Positions 7,794 to 18,287 of a stretch of 64,000 nt of DNA are shown piece after piece; position 1 is the first letter of the stretch; every line of letters begins with the position of its first letter. The position numbers were made by a program, and so were the translations under genes. The DNA is from Actinokineospora spheciospongiae (GTDB taxonomy: Bacteria > Actinomycetota > Actinomycetes > Mycobacteriales > Pseudonocardiaceae): NCBI RefSeq assembly GCF_000564855.1, contig NZ_AYXG01000147.1, positions 18,685-82,684 of the forward strand, in the 5' to 3' direction. The notes under the pieces are model-generated. The model searched no databases. It was given only the letters and a program-made list of their open reading frames with translations, and was not told where the DNA came from.

Positions 7794-7794
<1 letters not shown>
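7012..7794 (-). CDS. sdhB: succinate dehydrogenase iron-sulfur subunit
   Basis: 260 aa. Electrons pass from the flavoprotein through three Fe-S clusters to the membrane quinone site. The [2Fe-2S] ligands are C77, C82 and C97, with Asp at the usual third-Cys place (SCAHGICGSDAM), as in E. coli. The [4Fe-4S]/[3Fe-4S] ligands lie in CILCACCTTSCP and CRTTFNCTDACPRG. The start ATG (7794) shares one base with the sdhA stop (TGATG). It is the last gene of the sdhCDAB operon. A longer in-frame reading would run through sdhA and is rejected. Confidence 0.97.
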
Positions 7795-9545
<1,751 letters not shown>

Positions 9546-9596
9546 GTCGTAACCGCTTCTTCCCGGCAGGAACCAGACAGTGGGTGGTGGTGGCGA

Positions 9597-10007
9597 TCAG
9601 TCGGCGGGGATGGTGGCGTCGAAGGTGAAGATGACGTAGGTGCCCAGGGCCAGGATCAGCACCATGGAGACGTACAGCATGACCTTGAGCCAGAACCGGG
9701 TGGTGTCCTTGCGCGCGTAGTCGTTGATGACCGTGCGCAGGCCGTTGCCGCCGTGGATCTCGGCCAGCCAGAGCATCGACAGGTCCCAGAGCTGCCAGAA
9801 CGGGCTCGACCAGCGGCCGGCGACGAAGGCGAAGTTGATCCGGTGCACGCCGCCGTCGAGGATGTTCATGATGAACAGGTGCCCGAGCACCAGCACGATC
9901 AGCGCGATGCCCGAGATGCGCATGAACAGCCAACTGGCCAGTTCGAAGTTGCTGCGCCGGGCCGCGGGGCGGCGCGGGGAGCGGGGCTTGTCCAGTGCGA
10001 GCGTCAT
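9597..10007 (-). CDS. sdhD: succinate dehydrogenase membrane anchor subunit
   Basis: 136 aa, three membrane helices (about residues 28-55, 70-88 and 105-130), small and basic at the N-terminus. With SdhC it anchors SdhAB and forms the quinone/haem site; SWLFMRISGIALIVLVLGH resembles the conserved helix-I segment of SdhC/D proteins. The ATG at 10007 follows the sdhC stop by 2 nt. Longer in-frame readings through sdhC are shadows. Confidence 0.92.
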   Translation of the reverse strand: MTLALDKPRSPRRPAARRSNFELASWLFMRISGIALIVLVLGHLFIMNILDGGVHRINFAFVAGRWSSPFWQLWDLSMLWLAEIHGGNGLRTVINDYARKDTTRFWLKVMLYVSMVLILALGTYVIFTFDATIPAD

Positions 10008-10009
10008 GG

Positions 10010-10441
10010 TCAGCTTCCCCCGAACATCTCGGACACCGTGCGCACCATCATGAAGTAGGCGCCGGGGACCATCACCAGGACCCAGACGACCAGGAGCGTC
10101 CAGAGCATCGGCTTCTGGTACTTCGGGCCCTTGGCCCAGAAGTCCACGAGCATGACCCGGATGCCGTTGAGGGCGTGGTAGAGCACCGCGCCCACCAGAC
10201 CGACCTCCAGCAGGTTCACGATCGGGCTCTTGTAGGTCTCGATGACCTGGTCGTACGCGTTCGGCGACACCCGCACCAGGGCGGTGTCGAGCACGTGCGC
10301 GAACAGGAAGAAGAAGGTCAGGACCCCGGTGATGCGGTGGGCAACCCATGACCACATGCCCGGGTCTCCCCGGTAGAGCGTCCCGTTGCTGCGGGACCCG
10401 CGCGCCACTACCTGCTCGGTAGCCATGGCCGAGTCGGTCAT
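10010..10441 (-). CDS. sdhC: succinate dehydrogenase cytochrome b556 subunit
   Basis: 143 aa with three membrane helices. WSWVAHRITGVLTFFFLFAH (about 30-49) is the classical SdhC signature, with a histidine available for haem b, and HALNGIR (near 114) matches the second conserved block. It is the first gene of sdhCDAB. A GGAGG lies about 11 nt before the ATG. A TAGCAT (10522-10527, minus strand) could be the operon -10, but no matching -35 is evident. Confidence 0.95.
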   Translation of the reverse strand: MTDSAMATEQVVARGSRSNGTLYRGDPGMWSWVAHRITGVLTFFFLFAHVLDTALVRVSPNAYDQVIETYKSPIVNLLEVGLVGAVLYHALNGIRVMLVDFWAKGPKYQKPMLWTLLVVWVLVMVPGAYFMMVRTVSEMFGGS

Positions 10442-10527
10442 CGGTGGAGGGCCTCCAACGTCGCTGGTGGACTACGGGCCCGAGCGGAAGACAACACGTA
10501 AACGGGCCTTGACCCACAGGATGCTAG

Positions 10528-10956
10528 ACCCGTCCGGCGGAACCCACCCAACCCGCCGCCGGGGTCTGTGACGGACAAGACACGCAGGCCCAGGGCGTGT
10601 GCGGCCCCTCGGTGTGACGACGGTCATGGTGACCCGGCGGGTCCGAAACCCCTTCGTGACCGAACCGCTTTACTCGCACGAGTAATCACTTCGGGTGAAT
10701 CGCTGTACCTACTCGCGAGTAGGGGGAAACCCCTTGCGGTCCACTGACGACTGATAGGGGTTCCCGCAGGTCCACCCCGTACTTCCACTCGATCGAGTGA
10801 GCGGATGGGTACATTCGGCCACAGCCCGCTCCGATGAATCAACGATTGGGTTACGCCCTCGCGTTCGCATAGGCCCTGCCGGTACCGGGGAGTACGTTCC
10901 TGCGGAACCATCGCGCTCGGCCACCGCCGGGCGCGTGTATTCGGAAGGAGAAAGCC
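10528..10956. promoter_or_regulatory. 430-bp regulatory region with three ACTCG/CGAGT palindromes
   Basis: No gene is credible here. Three dyads share the arms ACTCG...CGAGT: TTACTCG-CA-CGAGTAA (10670-10685), CCTACTCG-CGAGTAGG (10708-10723) and CACTCG-AT-CGAGTG (10786-10799). Their centres are 38 and 77 bp apart. They precede the nucleoside-transporter operon and look like operators for one dimeric regulator. The operon's SD, GGAAGGAG (10943-10950), closes the region. Confidence 0.65.
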
Positions 10957-12015
10957 TTGCGTCGAATGCGAGGACTTCGGCTCGCCGCGGGCGCACTCGC
11001 GCTGGGGCTCGGCCTGACCGCGTGCGGGGGCTCCGACTCGGGGACCGGCTCCGGTGGCAGCACCCAGGCGAGCACACCCGCGTCCGAGCTCAAGATCGGC
11101 CTGGCCTACGACATCGGCGGCCGGGGCGACCAGTCCTTCAACGACTCCGCGGCGCGCGGCCTCGACAAGGCCAAGTCCGAGTTCGGCGTCGACATCAAGG
11201 AGCTCGAGGCCGCCGCGGGCGAGACCGACGCGCAGAAGGAAGACCGGCTGCGCCAGCTCGCCGAGGGCGGCTACACCACCGTCATCGCCGTGGGCTACGC
11301 CTACGCCACCGCCCTCGCCAAGGTCGCGCCCGACTACGCCGAGGTGAAGTTCGCGCTGATCGACAGCACGGACGCCAAGGGCGCCAACATCGAGAACCTG
11401 GTGTTCGCCGAGCAGGAGGGCTCCTTCCTGGTCGGCGTGGCCGCCGCGCTCAAGAGCACGACGGGCAAGCTCGGCTTCGTCGGCGGTGTGAACACCCCGC
11501 TGATCCAGAAGTTCGAGGTCGGCTTCACCGCGGGCGCCAAGGCCGCCAAGCCGGACGCCACGGTCGAGGTCAAGTACCTGACCCAGCCGCCGGACTTCAC
11601 CGGCTTCAACGACCCGGCCAAGGGCGAGACCGCGGCGAACGGCATGTTCGACGCGGGCGTGGACGTCGTCTACGCCGCCGCGGGCGGTTCCGGCAACGGC
11701 GTCTTCAAGGCGGCCAAGGCCAAGGGCAAGCTGGGCATCGGCGTCGACTCCGACCAGTACAACCTCCCGGCGCTGGCCGAGGTCAAGGACGTGATCATGA
11801 CCTCCATGATCAAGAAGGTCGACACCGCGGTCTACGACTTCATCGTCTCGGTGAAGGACGGCAAGTTCACCGCAGGTGAGAAGGTCTACGACCTCAAGGC
11901 CGGTGGCGTCGACTACTCCACCTCCGGCGGCAAGGTCGACGACATCAAGGCCCAGATCGACGACTACAAGGCCAAGATCTCGTCCGGCGAGATCAAGGTC
12001 TCCTCCACCAAGTAG
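10957..12015 (+). CDS. BMP/PnrA-family nucleoside-binding lipoprotein
   Basis: 352 aa. The TTG at 10957 is chosen because GGAAGGAG ends 6 nt before it; an ATG at 10966 is possible. The signal peptide ends in lipobox LTAC (Cys23), followed by a Gly/Ser/Thr linker. The mature part matches basic membrane proteins (KIGLAYDIGGRGDQSFNDSA; GFVGGVNTPLIQKFEVGF; GVDSDQYN), extracytoplasmic receptors for purine and other nucleosides. It is the first gene of the ABC importer operon; the hairpin after it probably lets the receptor be made in excess over the membrane parts. Substrate is inferred from family and from the cdd/deoA genes downstream. Confidence 0.92.
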   Translation: MRRMRGLRLAAGALALGLGLTACGGSDSGTGSGGSTQASTPASELKIGLAYDIGGRGDQSFNDSAARGLDKAKSEFGVDIKELEAAAGETDAQKEDRLRQLAEGGYTTVIAVGYAYATALAKVAPDYAEVKFALIDSTDAKGANIENLVFAEQEGSFLVGVAAALKSTTGKLGFVGGVNTPLIQKFEVGFTAGAKAAKPDATVEVKYLTQPPDFTGFNDPAKGETAANGMFDAGVDVVYAAAGGSGNGVFKAAKAKGKLGIGVDSDQYNLPALAEVKDVIMTSMIKKVDTAVYDFIVSVKDGKFTAGEKVYDLKAGGVDYSTSGGKVDDIKAQIDDYKAKISSGEIKVSSTK

Positions 12016-12041
12016 CGGGCGACCTCGACACCGGTTCGTGC

Positions 12042-12074
12042 GGACGGACCCGGGCATCGCGCCCGGGTCCGTCC
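12042..12074 (+). terminator. intercistronic hairpin after the BMP gene
   Basis: Perfect 14-bp arms (12042-12055 and 12061-12074) with a 5-nt loop, then a short GTTTTC. Lying between receptor and ATPase genes of one operon, it may act as a partial terminator or 3' stabiliser giving more receptor than transporter. Confidence 0.7.
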
Positions 12075-12118
12075 CCGCGTTTTCGGCTCCCCACCGTCCA
12101 CCGACAAAGGATTCCCCC

Positions 12119-13663
12119 GTGCCCACCGAACCAGCAGCGGGCGGCGAACCCGCCCCGGCGGTCGAGCTGTCCGGGATCACCAAGCGCTTCCCGGGCGTGA
12201 CAGCGAACTCCGACGTCAACATCACCGTCAGGGCGGGCACCGTGCACGCCCTGGTCGGTGAGAACGGCGCGGGCAAGTCCACCCTGATGAAGATCCTGTA
12301 CGGGATGCAGCAGCCGGACGAGGGGCAGATCCGCATCGGCGGGGTCCCCACCGCGTTCGGCTCGCCCGCCGACGCGATCAAGGCGGGCATCGGCATGGTG
12401 CACCAGCACTTCATGCTGGCCGACAACCTGACCGTCCTGGAGAACGTGGTCCTGGGCAGCGAGCCCAGGGCCGGGGTCCGGCTGGACTTCAGGGCCGCGC
12501 GCGAGCGGATCAGGGAGATCTCCGCCGCCTACAGCCTCAACGTGGACCCCGACCGGGTCGTCGACGACCTCGGCGTCGGCGAGCGGCAGCGGGTGGAGAT
12601 CCTCAAGGTCCTCTACCGCGGCGCGCGCACGCTGATCCTGGACGAGCCGACCGCCGTCCTGGTGCCGCAGGAGGTCGACGAGCTGTTCGGCAACCTGCGC
12701 GAGCTCAAGGCCGAGGGCCTGACCATCGTGTTCATCTCGCACAAGCTCGACGAGGTGCTCTCGGTCGCCGACGACATCACCGTCATGCGCCGGGGCACCA
12801 CCGTCGCCAGCGTCTCCCCGCGCGAGGTGACCTCCCGGCAGCTCGCCGAGCTGATGGTCGGCAGCGCGCTGCCCGTCCCCGAGCTGCGCGACTCCACCGT
12901 CACCGACCGCCCGGTGCTGACCGTGACCGGCCTGACCGTCACCGGCGCCGACGGCCGCACCGTGCTCGACGGCCTGTCCTTCACCATCCACGCGGGCGAG
13001 GTCCTGGGCATCGCGGGCGTCGAGGGCAACGGGCAGGCCGAGCTGGTCGAGGCGCTGATGGGCATTCGCACCCCCACCGCGGGCACCGTGCGCCTCGGCG
13101 GGGAGAACATCACCAGGGCCTCCACCAGGCACCGGCGCGAGGCGGGCATCGGCTACGTGCCGGAGGACCGCCACCGCCAGGGCGTGCTGCTGGAGGCCAC
13201 GCTGTGGGAGAACCGGGTGCTGGGCCACCAGACCCGCAGGCCCAGCTCCCGCGGCGCGCTGCTCGACCTCAAGGGCGCCAAGGCCGACACCGAGCGGATC
13301 GTGCGCGACTACGACGTGCGCACCCCCGGCATCGGCGTGCACGCCTCCGCGCTGTCCGGCGGCAACCAGCAGAAGCTGATCGTCGGCCGGGAGATGAGCG
13401 CCGACCCGGTGCTGCTGATCGCCTCGCACCCCACCCGGGGGGTCGACGTCGGCGCGCAGGCGGCCATCTGGGAGCACATCCGCCGCGCCCGCGCCGAGCA
13501 CCTGGCGGTGCTGCTGATCTCCGCCGACCTCGACGAGCTGATCGGCATGTCCGACACCCTCGCGGTGATCCTGCGCGGCAGGCTCGTCGCCGACTACGAC
13601 CCGTCCACCGTGACCCCGGAGCAGCTCGGCTCCGCGATGACCGGCGCCGGGAGGGAAGACTGA
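12119..13663 (+). CDS. nucleoside ABC transporter ATP-binding protein (double ABC)
   Basis: 514 aa from GTG 12119, preceded by AAAGGA. It has two nucleotide-binding domains in tandem. Domain 1: Walker A GENGAGKST (47-55), signature-like VGERQR (about 150) and Walker B TLILDEPTA (about 170). Domain 2: a degenerate Walker A (GVEGNGQAEL, about 300), a good LSGGNQQKL signature (about 411) and a Walker B position reading LLIASHPTRGVD (about 432). Such asymmetric double ATPases power BMP-type nucleoside importers. It overlaps the permease start by one base (TGATG). Confidence 0.94.
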   Translation: MPTEPAAGGEPAPAVELSGITKRFPGVTANSDVNITVRAGTVHALVGENGAGKSTLMKILYGMQQPDEGQIRIGGVPTAFGSPADAIKAGIGMVHQHFMLADNLTVLENVVLGSEPRAGVRLDFRAARERIREISAAYSLNVDPDRVVDDLGVGERQRVEILKVLYRGARTLILDEPTAVLVPQEVDELFGNLRELKAEGLTIVFISHKLDEVLSVADDITVMRRGTTVASVSPREVTSRQLAELMVGSALPVPELRDSTVTDRPVLTVTGLTVTGADGRTVLDGLSFTIHAGEVLGIAGVEGNGQAELVEALMGIRTPTAGTVRLGGENITRASTRHRREAGIGYVPEDRHRQGVLLEATLWENRVLGHQTRRPSSRGALLDLKGAKADTERIVRDYDVRTPGIGVHASALSGGNQQKLIVGREMSADPVLLIASHPTRGVDVGAQAAIWEHIRRARAEHLAVLLISADLDELIGMSDTLAVILRGRLVADYDPSTVTPEQLGSAMTGAGRED

Positions 13664-14781
13664 TGGGCAGGTTCTCACCCCGTTCGCTGCTGCTGGGGCT
13701 CGCCGCCCCGCTCGGCGCGCTCGCGTTCGCCGTGCTGGTCTGCGCGGTGATCCTCGGCGTCACCGGGCACTCGCCGCTGGACACCGTGGACGCCATGGTG
13801 TCGGCCGCGCAGCGCCCGCGCACCTTCGTCAACTCGCTCAACAGCGCCACCACCTACTACCTGGCGGCGGTGGCGGTGGCGATCGGCTTCAAGATGAAGC
13901 TGTTCAACATCGGCGTCGACGGGCAGTACCGGCTCGCCGCGATGCTCTCGGCCGCGCTGGCGGGCGCCACCTTCATGGAGGGGCTGCCGTCGTTCCTGCG
14001 GGTCGCCCTGACCGTCGTGGCGGCCATGCTGGTCGGCGCGGGCTGGGCGGGGGTGGCCGCGCTGCTCAAGGTCACCCGCGGCGTCAGCGAGGTCATCTCC
14101 ACGATCATGCTCAACGCCATCGCCACCTACCTGGTGTCCTACCTGCTCAACCCGGCCCGGCTCGCCGAGGACCGGCCGGGCTCCAACAACGTCGGCACCC
14201 GGCCGATCGACGGGGGCGGGCAGGTCGCGGGCCTGGAGATCCCCGGTTCCTCGTCGCAACTGTTCGGGCTGGTGTTCCTGGCGGCGCTGGTCGGGTTCGG
14301 CTACTGGTTCGTGCTCGCCCGGACCCGCTTCGGCTTCGAGCTCAAGGCCACCGGCCTGTCGGAGTCGGCGGCGGTGGCCAGCGGGGTCAGCGTGAAGAAG
14401 ATGGTCCTGGTGTCAATGCTGCTCTCCGGGGCGGTCGCGGGCCTGGTCGGGATGCCGCAGCTTCTCGGGTCGTCGTACTCCTACTCGCTGGACTTCCCAC
14501 CGGGCATCGGCTTCATCGGCATCGCGGTCGCCCTGCTCGGCCGCAACCACCCCGTCGGCATGGCGCTCGCCGCGCTGCTGTGGGGCTTCCTGGACAACTC
14601 GTCCAACTCCCTCGACGTCGCCGGGGTGCCGCGCGAGATCGTCGGCATCATGCAGGGCGTCATCGTGCTGTCGGTCGTCGTCGCCTACGAACTGGTGCGC
14701 CGCTACCGGGTCCGCGCCGAGCAGCGCGACGTCGGCACGGCCCTGGGCCGGACCAAGACCGCCGAGGAGGCGTCCGCATGA
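13663..14781 (+). CDS. nucleoside ABC transporter permease 1
   Basis: 372 aa with 8-10 membrane helices, BPD_transp_2 type. The segment FKMKLFNIGVDGQYRLAA matches the conserved N-term loop of RbsC/NupP-type permeases. It forms the membrane channel with permease 2. The ATG at 13663 shares one base with the ATPase stop and follows GGAGGGAAG; the stop overlaps permease 2 by ATGA. Longer in-frame extensions into the ATPase gene are shadows. Confidence 0.93.
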   Translation: MGRFSPRSLLLGLAAPLGALAFAVLVCAVILGVTGHSPLDTVDAMVSAAQRPRTFVNSLNSATTYYLAAVAVAIGFKMKLFNIGVDGQYRLAAMLSAALAGATFMEGLPSFLRVALTVVAAMLVGAGWAGVAALLKVTRGVSEVISTIMLNAIATYLVSYLLNPARLAEDRPGSNNVGTRPIDGGGQVAGLEIPGSSSQLFGLVFLAALVGFGYWFVLARTRFGFELKATGLSESAAVASGVSVKKMVLVSMLLSGAVAGLVGMPQLLGSSYSYSLDFPPGIGFIGIAVALLGRNHPVGMALAALLWGFLDNSSNSLDVAGVPREIVGIMQGVIVLSVVVAYELVRRYRVRAEQRDVGTALGRTKTAEEASA

Positions 14782-16034
14782 CCGCCGGATCGAGCACGGG
14801 CGCGCGGCACGCGTCGCCCGTCAGGCGCGCCAGGAAGATCGCGCCGTGGGTGTACTTCCTGATCGCCGTGGCCGCCGTGCTGGTGCTCTCGGCGGTGCGC
14901 GTGCTCGCGGGCGCCACCGACCTGACCTCCAGCGGCACCGTGCAGGCCGCGCTCACCGCGGCGGTCCCGCTGGCCATGGCCGCGCTGGCGGGCATGTGGG
15001 CCGAGCGCGGCGGCGTGGTCAACATCGGCCTCGAGGGCATGATGGTGCTGGGCACCTTCGGCGCCGGGTACGCCGGGTACCAGTGGGGCCCGTGGGCCGC
15101 GGTGGCGTTCGGCCTGCTCCTCGGCGTCGTCGGCGGCCTGCTGCACGCGGTCGCCACGGTCAGCTTCGGCGTCGACCACATCATCTCCGGTGTGGCGATC
15201 AACCTGCTGGCCCCGGGTGCCGCGCTGTTCCTGTCCAAGCTGTACTTCGCCGACGCCCCCGGCGGCGGCCAGAAGCAGTCCCCGCGCATCGCCGACGCGC
15301 CCAAGGTCACCGTCCCCGGCCTGTCGGACGTGCTGGGCACCGTCGAGGGCAAGCACTGGTTCTTCGTCTCCGACGTCGCGGGCGTGCTGCGCGGCCTGGT
15401 GACGGAGGTGTCGCTGCTGACGGTCCTGGCGGCGCTGCTCATCGTCTGGTCCGGCTGGGTCCTCTGGCGCACCCCGTTCGGCCTGCGCCTGCGCTCCTGC
15501 GGCGAGGCGCCCACCGCGGCGGAGTCGCTGGGCGTCAACGTGTACCGGTACAAGTACCTCGCGGTCATCGCCTCCGGCGGCTTCGCCGGGCTCGGCGGCG
15601 CCTTCCTGGCGGTCAGCTCGGGGCAGTTCCGCGACGGGCAGACCGGTGGCCGCGGCTTCATCGGCCTCGCCGCGATGATCTTCGGCAACTGGCGGCCGGG
15701 CGGCCTGGCCACCGGCGCGACGCTGTTCGGCTACACCGACGCGCTGGCGCTGCGCGGGTCCGCGGCGGTGCACGCGTTGCTGCTGCTGCTGGGCATCGCG
15801 CTGGTCGTGGTGGCGGTCGTGCAGTACCGCTCCGGGCACCACGTGCTCTCGGCGGTGGCCGCGGCGCTGGGCGTGCTGTTCGGCTACTGGTACTTCGCCA
15901 GCGACGAGGTCCCGGCCGAACTCGTCGGCGCGGCGCCGTACGTGGTTACCCTGTTGGTCCTCGGACTGGCGTCGCAGCGGCTCCGGCCGCCGCGGATGGC
16001 CGGTGAGCCGTACCGGAAGGGCCAAGGCAAGTGA
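14778..16034 (+). CDS. nucleoside ABC transporter permease 2
   Basis: 418 aa, multiple membrane helices, second BPD_transp_2 permease of the importer. MWAERGGVVNIGLEGMMVLG (about 75-95) is the typical signature of the NupQ-like subunit, and LRLRSCGEAPTAAESLGVNV the coupling region. The start overlaps permease 1 (ATGA), and the stop overlaps the GTG of the cytidine deaminase gene (GTGA), tying uptake directly to catabolism. Confidence 0.93.
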   Translation: MTAGSSTGARHASPVRRARKIAPWVYFLIAVAAVLVLSAVRVLAGATDLTSSGTVQAALTAAVPLAMAALAGMWAERGGVVNIGLEGMMVLGTFGAGYAGYQWGPWAAVAFGLLLGVVGGLLHAVATVSFGVDHIISGVAINLLAPGAALFLSKLYFADAPGGGQKQSPRIADAPKVTVPGLSDVLGTVEGKHWFFVSDVAGVLRGLVTEVSLLTVLAALLIVWSGWVLWRTPFGLRLRSCGEAPTAAESLGVNVYRYKYLAVIASGGFAGLGGAFLAVSSGQFRDGQTGGRGFIGLAAMIFGNWRPGGLATGATLFGYTDALALRGSAAVHALLLLLGIALVVVAVVQYRSGHHVLSAVAAALGVLFGYWYFASDEVPAELVGAAPYVVTLLVLGLASQRLRPPRMAGEPYRKGQGK

Positions 16035-16420
16035 CTGTCGACTGGGAAGCGCTCCGCGCCGCCGCCGTCTCCGCCGCCGCACTGGCGTACTGCCCGTACT
16101 CGGGCCTGCGGGTCGGGGCCGCGGCGATCGTGTCCGACGGGCGGCTGATCACCGGCTGCAACGTGGAGAACGCGGCGTACGGGGTGGGCCTGTGCGCCGA
16201 GTGCGCTCTGGCCGGTCAGCTCGCGCTGACCGGCGGCGGCCGGTTCGTGGCCGTCGCCTGCCGCAGCGGCGCCGGTGAGCTGCTGATGCCGTGCGGTCGG
16301 TGTCGGCAGATCATCCACGAGCTGGGCGGCGCCGAGTGCCTGGTGGACACCCCGCGCGGGCCGCTGCCCATGTCGGAGGTCCTGCCGGACGCCTTCGGAC
16401 CGGCGCAGTTGCCCGCCTAG
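16031..16420 (+). CDS. cdd: cytidine deaminase
   Basis: 129 aa, the size of tetrameric cytidine deaminases. It converts cytidine/deoxycytidine to uridine/deoxyuridine. Zinc and catalytic residues are visible: GCNVENAAYG then CAE (C55, E57), and PCGRC (C88, C91). The usual CAER is CAEC here. Its GTG start overlaps permease 2 by 4 bp, so imported nucleosides meet the enzyme from the same transcript. The TAG stop is in a CTAG shared with the convergent gene. Confidence 0.95.
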   Translation: MTVDWEALRAAAVSAAALAYCPYSGLRVGAAAIVSDGRLITGCNVENAAYGVGLCAECALAGQLALTGGGRFVAVACRSGAGELLMPCGRCRQIIHELGGAECLVDTPRGPLPMSEVLPDAFGPAQLPA

Positions 16421-16917
16421 GTGCGGGTGCGGTCCCGGAAGACGGTGTAGTTGGTCTCCAGGTCCCGCGCGGCGTCGGTCAGGGTCGTGATGAGCCGGTG
16501 CTTGGGGAGGGCGGTCGCCAGGATGCGACCGCCCTCCCTGTGCGCGCAGAGCAGGCGCGGGCCGGGGACCAGGTAGGCCAGGAGGTGGTCGGTGGGGCTG
16601 CCCCAGTCGAGGAAGCGGGCGGTGGCCGAGGCCCGGCAGTGGTCGAGGCCGGTGAGGGCGGGTGAACCGCTCAGGAGGGTCCGGAACACCGATTCCGGGG
16701 TGCCGGTGAGGCGGGTGTCCGGGGTCTCGGGGGTGGCCCTGGCGCGCAGGGTGTCCGCGTGCAGCGACCGGAGCAACTGGGGGACGTAGGCCTGGGTGCT
16801 CTGGTCGGTCACCAGGGTCCCGCAGACGAACACGCGGACGGCGCGCAGGCCGGTGTCGCCCTCGTCCGGTGGCGACAGCTCCAGCGCCAGGGTGGTGGGG
16901 TCGCCGATGAGCCGCAT
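16417..16917 (-). CDS. hypothetical protein convergent with cdd
   Basis: About 166 aa from the ATG at 16917 (a GTG at 16935 would add six residues). No recognised domain, membrane helix or signal. It is a mixed alpha/beta-looking soluble protein with scattered Cys (VFVCGTLV; GLDHCRASAT; LLCAHREGG). Good GC3 in this frame supports coding. It lies between cdd and deoA on the opposite strand, diverging from deoA by about 80 bp. No function is proposed. Confidence 0.6.
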   Translation of the reverse strand: MRLIGDPTTLALELSPPDEGDTGLRAVRVFVCGTLVTDQSTQAYVPQLLRSLHADTLRARATPETPDTRLTGTPESVFRTLLSGSPALTGLDHCRASATARFLDWGSPTDHLLAYLVPGPRLLCAHREGGRILATALPKHRLITTLTDAARDLETNYTVFRDRTRT

Positions 16918-16997
16918 CGTTGCAGGGTCGCGCACGGCGGGGGAACGGGGATGCGCGCTTTTGAGCGCTACCGTGACCCCGACGGAAGGGGACGCCG

Positions 16998-18278
16998 ATG
17001 GAGCCGTTCAGTGCGGTGGAGGTCATCCGGGCCAAGCGGGACGGGCTGCGGCTCACCGACGCCCAGGTGGACTGGGTGGTGGACGCCTACACCCGAGGGG
17101 TGGTGGCCGAGGAGCAGATGTCCGCGCTGGCCATGGCCGTCTACCTCAACGGCATGGACACCGACGAGACCGCCAGGTGGACCGCCGCGATGGTCGACTC
17201 CGGCGAGGTGCTGGACCTGCGCACCGACCGGCCGACCGTCGACAAGCACTCCACCGGCGGGGTGGGGGACAAGATCACGCTGCCGCTGGCGCCGCTGGTC
17301 GCGGCCTGCGGGGCGGCGGTGCCGCAGCTTTCCGGGCGCGGCCTCGGGCACACCGGCGGGACCCTGGACAAGCTGGAGGCCGTCCCCGGCTGGCGCGCCC
17401 GGCTCAGCACCGCCGAGATCCTGGCGCAGCTCGCCGACGTCGGCGCGGTGGTGTGCGCGGCGACCGAGGACCTGGCGCCCGCCGACCGCAAGCTCTACGC
17501 GCTGCGCGACGTCACCGGCACCGTCGAGTCGATCCCGCTGATCGCCGGTTCCATCATGAGCAAGAAGATCGCCGAGGGCGCGGACGCGCTGGTGCTCGAC
17601 GTGAAGTTCGGGTCCGGGGCGTTCATGAAGACCGTGGACGACGCGCGGGCGCTGGCCAGGGCACTGGTGGGGATCGGGGTGTCGCGGGGGTTGCGGACCT
17701 CCGCGCTGCTGACCGACATGTCCGTGCCGCTGGGGCGCGCGGTGGGCAACGCCGTCGAGGTCGCCGAGTCGGTGGAGGTGCTGCGCGGCGGCGGACCCGC
17801 GGACGTCGTCGAGCTGACGGTGGCGCTGGCCCGGGAGATGCTGGCACTGGCCGGTCTGTCCGAAGTGGACCCGGCGGCGGTGTTGGCGTCCGGGCGGGCC
17901 TACGAGGTGTGGGCGCGGATGATCCGGGCCCAGGGCGGCGACCCGGACGCGCCGCTGCCGACGCCCGGGCACGTCCACGTGGTGCCCGCGCCCGCCACCG
18001 GTGTGCTCACCGGGCTCGACGCCTACGCCGTGGGTGTCGCCGCGTGGCGGCTCGGGGCCGGGCGGGCGCGCAAGGAGGACCCGGTGCAGGCCGCCGCCGG
18101 AATCCTGTGCCTGGCCAAGCCCGGCGACCCGGTCGTCGAGGGGGAACCCCTGCTGGAGCTGCACACCGACACCCCGCAGGCGGTCCCGGGCGCGCTCGCC
18201 GCCCTGGCGGGCGCGGTGTCCGTGGCGGACTCCGCACCCGCCCGCGGCCCGCTGGTCCTGGAGGTCGTGCGGGGTTAG
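16998..18278 (+). CDS. deoA: thymidine phosphorylase
   Basis: 426 aa. It phosphorolyses thymidine/deoxyuridine to base and 2-deoxyribose-1-phosphate. Family signatures include the phosphate-binding VDKHSTGGVGDK (about residue 82), SGRGLGHTGGTLDKLE (about 113) and KKIAEGADALVLDVKFGSGAF (about 190). The start has a GGAAGGGG SD; a TACCGT (16969-16974) is a plausible -10. It receives pyrimidine deoxynucleosides made by Cdd and sends deoxyribose phosphate toward DeoC. Confidence 0.96.
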   Translation: MEPFSAVEVIRAKRDGLRLTDAQVDWVVDAYTRGVVAEEQMSALAMAVYLNGMDTDETARWTAAMVDSGEVLDLRTDRPTVDKHSTGGVGDKITLPLAPLVAACGAAVPQLSGRGLGHTGGTLDKLEAVPGWRARLSTAEILAQLADVGAVVCAATEDLAPADRKLYALRDVTGTVESIPLIAGSIMSKKIAEGADALVLDVKFGSGAFMKTVDDARALARALVGIGVSRGLRTSALLTDMSVPLGRAVGNAVEVAESVEVLRGGGPADVVELTVALAREMLALAGLSEVDPAAVLASGRAYEVWARMIRAQGGDPDAPLPTPGHVHVVPAPATGVLTGLDAYAVGVAAWRLGAGRARKEDPVQAAAGILCLAKPGDPVVEGEPLLELHTDTPQAVPGALAALAGAVSVADSAPARGPLVLEVVRG

Positions 18279-18281
18279 CGT
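18276..18281 (+). promoter_or_regulatory. putative -10 of the LuxR-type regulator, inside the deoA stop
   Basis: TAGCGT overlaps the deoA TAG stop and ends 6 nt before the GTG of the next gene, a leaderless arrangement. No good -35 is seen. Confidence 0.4.
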
Positions 18282-18287
18282 GGTCGG

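Noticed and set aside
9597..10517. 306-aa reading joining sdhC and sdhD
   Set aside because: It merges an out-of-frame part of sdhC with sdhD; the separate starts at 10441 and 10007 fit the families' sizes.
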